Of a stretch of DNA of 5,786 nt, positions 1-5,786 are shown piece after piece. The position numbers were made by a program, and so were the translations under genes. Numbering within the stretch: the first letter of the stretch is position 1; every line of letters begins with the position of its first letter. This DNA comes from CAZYMF01 sp964648215 (GTDB lineage Bacteria; Desulfobacterota; Binatia; HRBIN30; JACQVA1). The stretch covers positions 1-5,786 of the forward strand of contig CAZYMF010000271.1 of the NCBI GenBank assembly GCA_964648215.1, read 5' to 3'. The notes beneath the pieces were generated by a model, which did not search any database, was not told the DNA's origin, and saw only the letters and a program-made list of their open reading frames with translations.

Positions 1-2632
<2,632 letters not shown>

Positions 2633-2634
2633 AC

Positions 2635-2665
2635 TTGACACACGGGGCGGCTTTGCGTATTTAAT
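2635..2665 (+). promoter_or_regulatory. Candidate sigma70-type promoter for rpsL-rpsG-fusA-tuf
   Basis: A perfect TTGACA -35 hexamer (2635-2640) begins two bases after the rpoC stop codon. The A/T-rich block TATTTAAT (2658-2665) follows in otherwise G/C-rich DNA. It can be read as TATTTA at 17-nt spacing or TTTAAT (5 of 6 matches to TATAAT) at 19-nt spacing. Transcription would begin near 2670-2673, giving an rpsL leader of about 40 nt that starts in a pyrimidine-rich run (2668-2677). No A/T-rich UP element is seen upstream, because that sequence is the end of rpoC. The position between rpoC and the str genes supports its use as a dedicated ribosomal-protein promoter. The call rests on motif and position only. 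Confidence 0.7.
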
Positions 2666-2709
2666 CGCTCTTCTTTCGCGGCGAAGCAGGCCAGAAAATT
2701 GGGGATCGG

Positions 2710-3081
2710 ATGCCGACGATTAATCAACTGGTGAAGCAGGGGCGCGCCAAGCAGCGGCGAAAAGTTGCTGCTCCGGCCCTGCAGCGCTCACCCCAGAAGC
2801 GGGGTGTGTGCACGCGCGTCTACACGCAGACGCCGAAAAAGCCGAACTCGGCGCTGCGCAAGGTGGCGCGCGTTCGGTTGACCAATGGCATCGAGGTCAC
2901 CACCTACATTCCGGGTATTGGGCACAACCTGCAAGAGCACTCGGTGGTGCTGCTGCGCGGCGGCCGCGTCAAAGATCTGCCTGGAGTGAGATATCATATC
3001 ATCCGCGGGACCCTGGACTCGATCGGTGTCCAGGACCGCCGACAGGGACGCTCCAAGTACGGGGCCAAACGGCCCAAGTAG
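2710..3081 (+). CDS. rpsL: 30S ribosomal protein S12
   Basis: S12 sits at the interface side of the small subunit next to the decoding centre and contributes to codon-anticodon accuracy. The 123-residue product has the usual bacterial length. Family blocks are present: MPTINQLV at the N terminus, CPQKRG-like SPQKRGVCTRVYT, TPKKPNSALRKV (41-52), GHNLQEHS (71-78), RGGRVKDLPGVRYH (83-96) and a basic RSKYGAKRPK tail. Lys43 and Lys88, where streptomycin-resistance substitutions commonly fall, are both the wild-type residue, as is Pro91; a streptomycin-sensitive S12 is therefore inferred. Asp89 is the residue that RimO methylthiolates in E. coli. The ATG at 2710 gives the canonical N terminus. Its Shine-Dalgarno is modest (GGGG at 2701-2704, five bases from the ATG). 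First gene after the proposed promoter. It stops with TAG, unlike its neighbours. Confidence 0.99.
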   Translation: MPTINQLVKQGRAKQRRKVAAPALQRSPQKRGVCTRVYTQTPKKPNSALRKVARVRLTNGIEVTTYIPGIGHNLQEHSVVLLRGGRVKDLPGVRYHIIRGTLDSIGVQDRRQGRSKYGAKRPK

Positions 3082-3086
3082 ACTTG

Positions 3087-3112
3087 GCGGCGTAGTGTAG
3101 GGTTTATGCCGC
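3087..3112 (+). promoter_or_regulatory. Hairpin burying the rpsG start codon (candidate translational-coupling or S7 control element)
   Basis: GCGGCGTAG (3087-3095) can pair with TTATGCCGC (3104-3112): seven Watson-Crick pairs and two G-U pairs, without bulges. The rpsG ATG (3106-3108) lies inside the 3' arm, and the weak Shine-Dalgarno AGGG (3099-3102) is in the 8-nt loop. The rpsL stop codon is only five bases before the 5' arm, so a ribosome terminating on rpsL should cover and melt it. In E. coli the rpsL-rpsG junction is where S7 represses coupled translation of its own gene. This shorter element occupies the same place, but S7 binding here is unproven. Confidence 0.45.
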
Positions 3113-3576
3113 GCAAAGGCGAAGTACGTCGTCGGGAAGTTTTGCCCGATCCCAAGTTCCACGACCGGACGGTGGCCAAGTTCATCAACTCGATGATGGA
3201 GCGGGGAAAGAAGAGCACCGCCGAGGGTATCCTCTACGGTGCGCTCGATCTCGTGGCCGCCCGTGCCAAGGAGGAACCGCTGGGAATCTTCAAGCGGGCC
3301 CTGGACAACATCAAGCCGGCGGTCGAGGTGCGCTCCCGTCGTGTCGGCGGCGCCACTTATCAAGTACCGGTCGAGGTGCGCCCCAACCGTCGCCTTTCGT
3401 TGGGGATGCGCTGGCTGGTGCAGTACGCTCGCTCCCGGGGTGAAAAGTCGATGGCCGAGCGCTTGGCGGGCGAGATCCTGGACGCGGCCAACGGGCGCGG
3501 TGGGGCGATGAAGAAGAAAGACGACACGCACCGCATGGCGGAGGCGAACAAGGCCTTCGCGCACTATCGCTGGTAA
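3106..3576 (+). CDS. rpsG: 30S ribosomal protein S7
   Basis: S7 is a primary 16S rRNA-binding protein that nucleates assembly of the 30S head and lies near the E site. In E. coli it is also the translational repressor of the str operon. The product is 156 residues, the common bacterial length. Recognisable parts are the N-terminal MPRKGEVRRREVLPDPKF, the helix with KFINSMMERGKKSTAE (25-40), the RALDNIKPAVEVRSRRVGG region followed by the beta-hairpin YQVPVEVRPNRR (64-96), RWLVQYAR (102-109), and the C-terminal THRMAEANKAFAHYRW. The ATG at 3106 matches the family N terminus. The Shine-Dalgarno is poor (AGGG, three bases from the ATG), and the start codon can be paired in a hairpin, which suggests translation coupled to rpsL 24 nt upstream. 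Stops with TAA. Confidence 0.99.
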   Translation: MPRKGEVRRREVLPDPKFHDRTVAKFINSMMERGKKSTAEGILYGALDLVAARAKEEPLGIFKRALDNIKPAVEVRSRRVGGATYQVPVEVRPNRRLSLGMRWLVQYARSRGEKSMAERLAGEILDAANGRGGAMKKKDDTHRMAEANKAFAHYRW

Positions 3577-3586
3577 GCATTGATTT

Positions 3587-3592
3587 GAGGAG
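3587..3592 (+). promoter_or_regulatory. Shine-Dalgarno sequence displaced 54 nt upstream of fusA
   Basis: GAGGAG (AGGAG at 3588-3592) is the only good Shine-Dalgarno match between rpsG and fusA, but 54 bases lie between it and the fusA ATG at 3647. A long hairpin (3597-3635) fills most of that distance. Folding it would bring the motif to about 15 unpaired bases from the ATG, or about 13 if the U-G pair 3596/3636 forms. The motif is also ideally spaced (five bases) from a GTG at 3598, which opens a short frame that is out of phase with fusA. Which start it serves cannot be decided from the sequence. Confidence 0.55.
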
Positions 3593-3596
3593 ATTT

Positions 3597-3635
3597 GGTG
3601 CGAGCGGTGCCCACCGGAGTGGGGCCGCTCGTACC
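3597..3635 (+). promoter_or_regulatory. Two-part stem-loop in the rpsG-fusA gap
   Basis: The outer stem pairs GGTGCGAGCGG (3597-3607) with CCGCTCGTACC (3625-3635), eleven pairs including one G-U. After a small internal loop (TG against G), CCCAC (3610-3614) pairs perfectly with GTGGG (3619-3623) across the tetraloop CGGA. The structure fills 39 of the 70 intergenic bases and ends 11 bases before the fusA ATG. It is not followed by a T run, so it is not an intrinsic terminator. Possible roles are bridging the upstream Shine-Dalgarno to the fusA start, an RNA-processing or stability element, or a protein-binding control site. The pairing is seen directly; the function is inferred. Confidence 0.65.
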
Positions 3636-3646
3636 GTCTAACGGCT

Positions 3647-5719
3647 ATGGCACGGCAAGTTCCACTCGAGCGAACCCGCAACATCGGGATCATGGCCCAC
3701 ATTGACGCGGGCAAGACGACCACGACGGAGCGGATTCTGTACTACACCGGAATCAACTACAAGATCGGTGAAGTCCACGAGGGTACGGCGACCATGGACT
3801 GGATGGTCCAGGAGCAGGAGCGCGGCATTACCATCACCTCCGCTGCCACAACCTGCTTCTGGCGCGACCATCGCGTCAACATCATCGATACTCCCGGGCA
3901 CGTCGACTTCACCATCGAGGTGGAAAGGTCCCTGCGGGTACTGGACGGCGCCGTGGCCGTGTTTTGCTCCGTGGGCGGCGTGGAGCCGCAGTCGGAGACC
4001 GTGTGGCGACAGGCGGACAAATATCGGGTCCCGCGGATCGCCTTCATCAACAAGATGGACCGTGTCGGTGCCGACTTCCATCGCGGTGTGTCCATGATCC
4101 GCGACCGGTTGAAGGCCAATGCCGTGCCCCTGCAACTGCCGATCGGCAGCGAGGAGCAGTTTCGCGGCGTGATCGATCTGGTCGGCATGAAGGCGATGCT
4201 GTGGGACGACGACAGCTTGGGGGCGCGCTATCGCACCGAGGAGATCCCCGCCGAGCTGCGCGAGGAGGCCGACCGGTATCGCGAGTCGTTGCTCGAGGCC
4301 GTCGCCGACACCGACGAGGGGCTGCTCGAGAAGTTCCTGGAGGGCAAGGAGATCACCGAGAGTGAGATCCGCAAGGCGGTGCGTGCTGCCACCTTGACGA
4401 TCAAGATCGTGCCCGTGCTTTGTGGCACCGCCTTCAAGAATAAGGGCGTGCAGCCGTTGCTCGACGCGGTGGTGGACTATCTGCCCTCTCCGGTGGATGT
4501 CCCGCCGGTGCAGGGGGTGAACCCCGACAACGGTGCCACCGACGAGCGGCCGGCCTCCGACAGTGTCCCGTTCGCCGCGCTCGCCTTCAAGATCATGACC
4601 GATCCCTTCGTCGGCAGCCTCACGTTTTTCCGCGTCTACTCCGGTTTCATGACGGCGGGCTCTTACGTTTTCAACGCCAGCCGAGGCAAGAAGGAGCGCG
4701 TCGGTCGCCTCCTGAAGATGCACGCCAACAAGCGCGAGGAGATCAAGGAGGTGTACGCCGGCGACATCGCTGCTGCCGTCGGGTTGCGTGAGACCACCAC
4801 CGGGGACACCTTGTGTGACGAGAACAAGCCGGTGGTGCTCGAGTCCATCGAGTTCCCCGATCCGGTCATCCACATCGCCATCGAGCCCAAGACCAAGGCG
4901 GACCAAGAGAAGCTGGGGGTCTCCCTGCAGCGACTGGCCACCGAGGATCCGTCGTTTCGCGTCAGCACGGACAAGGAAACCGGGCAGACGATCATTGCCG
5001 GCATGGGGGAGCTGCATCTGGAGATCATCGTTGACCGGCTCCTGCGTGAGTTCAAGGTCGATGCCAGCGTCGGCAAGCCGCAGGTCGCGTACAAGGAAAC
5101 CATCCGCAAGTCGGTCGAGCGCGAGTACAAGCACGTACGGCAGTCCGGTGGTCGGGGCCAGTACGGGCACGTGGTCTTGCGTGTCGAGCCGCTGCCGGTG
5201 GGCGGTGGCTTCGAGTTCGTCGACGCGATCAAGGGCGGCACGGTTCCGCGCGAGTACATACCGGCGGTGCAGAAGGGCGTGCGCGACGCGATCGACGGCG
5301 GCGTCCTGGCGGGTTACCCGGTGGTCGACGTCAAGGTGAGCCTGCTCGACGGCTCCTACCACGAGGTGGACTCCAACGAGCTTGCTTTCCGTGTGGCCGG
5401 GTCGATGTGCTTCAAGGAGGCCGCCAACCGCGCCAGTCCAGTTTTGCTCGAGCCGATCATGTCGGTTGAGGTTGTCGTGCCCGAAGAGTTCATGGGCTCC
5501 GTCGTGGGGGACATCAACGGCCGCCGTGGGCGTATCCTGGGGATGGAACCACGAGGCGGGGCCCAAGTGATTGCTGCGCAGGTGCCGCTGAAGGAGATGT
5601 TCGGCTACGCCACGGAGATGCGTTCGATGACTCAGGGGCGCGCCACCTACACCATGCAGCCCTCGCACTATGAGCCGGTGCCACAGGCGATCTCTGAGGA
5701 AATCACCGCGGGGCGTTAA
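3647..5719 (+). CDS. fusA: Elongation factor G (EF-G), translocation GTPase
   Basis: EF-G is the ribosomal GTPase that moves tRNAs and mRNA after peptide-bond formation and, with RRF, splits post-termination ribosomes. The product is 690 residues, the normal length. The GTPase motifs are complete: AHIDAGKT (17-24, P-loop), RGITI (59-63, switch I threonine), DTPGH (81-85), NKMD (135-138) and the CGTAFKNKG block (259-267). Domain II follows (about 290-400), then domain III with AGMGELHLEI (451-460), domain IV with GGRGQYGHV (501-509) and the tip segment HEVDSNELAF whose His572 matches the E. coli domain IV tip histidine, and domain V (about 605-690). The sequence looks like canonical EF-G1. ATG 3647 gives the family N terminus. 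The frame upstream has no ATG, GTG or TTG before a TGA at 3581, so the start is secure even though no Shine-Dalgarno lies immediately before it. Stops with TAA. Confidence 0.99.
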   Translation: MARQVPLERTRNIGIMAHIDAGKTTTTERILYYTGINYKIGEVHEGTATMDWMVQEQERGITITSAATTCFWRDHRVNIIDTPGHVDFTIEVERSLRVLDGAVAVFCSVGGVEPQSETVWRQADKYRVPRIAFINKMDRVGADFHRGVSMIRDRLKANAVPLQLPIGSEEQFRGVIDLVGMKAMLWDDDSLGARYRTEEIPAELREEADRYRESLLEAVADTDEGLLEKFLEGKEITESEIRKAVRAATLTIKIVPVLCGTAFKNKGVQPLLDAVVDYLPSPVDVPPVQGVNPDNGATDERPASDSVPFAALAFKIMTDPFVGSLTFFRVYSGFMTAGSYVFNASRGKKERVGRLLKMHANKREEIKEVYAGDIAAAVGLRETTTGDTLCDENKPVVLESIEFPDPVIHIAIEPKTKADQEKLGVSLQRLATEDPSFRVSTDKETGQTIIAGMGELHLEIIVDRLLREFKVDASVGKPQVAYKETIRKSVEREYKHVRQSGGRGQYGHVVLRVEPLPVGGGFEFVDAIKGGTVPREYIPAVQKGVRDAIDGGVLAGYPVVDVKVSLLDGSYHEVDSNELAFRVAGSMCFKEAANRASPVLLEPIMSVEVVVPEEFMGSVVGDINGRRGRILGMEPRGGAQVIAAQVPLKEMFGYATEMRSMTQGRATYTMQPSHYEPVPQAISEEITAGR

Positions 5720-5720
5720 C

Positions 5721-5726
5721 GGAGGA
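5721..5726 (+). promoter_or_regulatory. Ribosome binding site of tuf
   Basis: GGAGGA lies in the 12-nt fusA-tuf gap, with GGAGG ending six bases before the ATG. It is the strongest conventionally placed Shine-Dalgarno in the window and fixes the tuf start. It fits the very high EF-Tu demand. Confidence 0.85.
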
Positions 5727-5731
5727 AGATC

Positions 5732-5786
5732 ATGGCGAAGCAGAAATTCGAGCGGAAGAAGCCGCACGTGAACGTGGGGACGATTG
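5732..5786 (+). CDS. tuf: Elongation factor Tu (3'-truncated, first 18 codons)
   Basis: The translation begins MAKQKFERKKPHVNVGTI, the highly conserved EF-Tu N terminus. The window ends just before the expected GHVDHGKT P-loop, so no GTPase motif can be checked. EF-Tu delivers aminoacyl-tRNA to the ribosomal A site as a GTP complex. It begins 12 nt after the fusA stop codon with a strong ribosome binding site, consistent with the rpsL-rpsG-fusA-tuf operon order. Many related bacteria carry two tuf copies; whether this one does cannot be seen here. Confidence 0.97.
   Translation, partial: MAKQKFERKKPHVNVGTI

Noticed and set aside
2674..2684. Small palindrome TTCGCGGCGAA in the rpsL leader
   Set aside because: It gives only a four-pair stem with a three-base loop and no T run, too weak to call a terminator or a control element.
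3597..3640. The rpsG-fusA hairpin as an intrinsic terminator
   Set aside because: The stem is followed by GTCTAACGG and not a T run, and ending transcription before fusA and tuf would not make sense in this operon.
2788..3723. A 311-codon minus-strand frame across rpsL, rpsG and the start of fusA
   Set aside because: It is in the complementary phase of both rpsL and rpsG, so the same codon-bias effect applies. It ignores gene boundaries and shows no protein motif.
3638..5767. A 709-codon open frame on the minus strand covering all of fusA
   Set aside because: Its codons are the exact reverse complements of the fusA codons (same phase). It stays open because fusA, with its G/C-biased codons, lacks TTA, CTA and TCA. 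The product has no family resemblance, and the sense strand is an unambiguous EF-G.

Overview
The window is a stretch of core bacterial gene-expression genes, all on the + strand: the 3' two-thirds of rpoC (RNA polymerase beta'), then rpsL (S12), rpsG (S7), fusA (EF-G) and the first 18 codons of tuf (EF-Tu). I found no mobile element, CRISPR array, tRNA or rRNA gene, or unknown protein-coding gene. Coding density is close to complete and no non-coding stretch exceeds 80 bases.

Organism: the DNA is G+C-rich (roughly 60-65% by eye), with codons strongly biased to G/C in the third position. Beta' is a separate protein from beta at this end and carries the long insertion in the trigger loop (SI3) typical of Proteobacteria and some other Gram-negative groups, and absent from Firmicutes, Actinobacteria and Thermus. 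rpoC runs directly into rpsL-rpsG-fusA-tuf. Together with the EF-G and S12 sequence style, this suggests a deltaproteobacteria-like lineage (Myxococcota, Desulfobacterota, Binatota or similar). That is an inference; the sequence alone does not fix the phylum.

Layout: rpoC enters from upstream and ends at 2632. A sigma70-type promoter candidate starts two bases later, at 2635, and no rpoC terminator is visible, so the str genes probably receive both readthrough and their own transcripts. rpsL (2710-3081) and rpsG (3106-3576) are separated by 24 nt, and a hairpin there buries the rpsG start codon. rpsG and fusA (3647-5719) are separated by 70 nt holding a good Shine-Dalgarno sequence, a long two-part hairpin, and then a fusA start codon with no nearby Shine-Dalgarno. 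fusA and tuf are separated by 12 nt containing an ordinary strong ribosome binding site.

How it works together: beta' is the transcription enzyme subunit. S12 and S7 are 30S proteins at the decoding centre and the head. EF-G and EF-Tu drive translocation and aminoacyl-tRNA delivery. Co-expression matches ribosome and factor supply. The points worth a second look are the regulatory RNA structures at the rpsL-rpsG and rpsG-fusA junctions, not the proteins, which all look intact and canonical.
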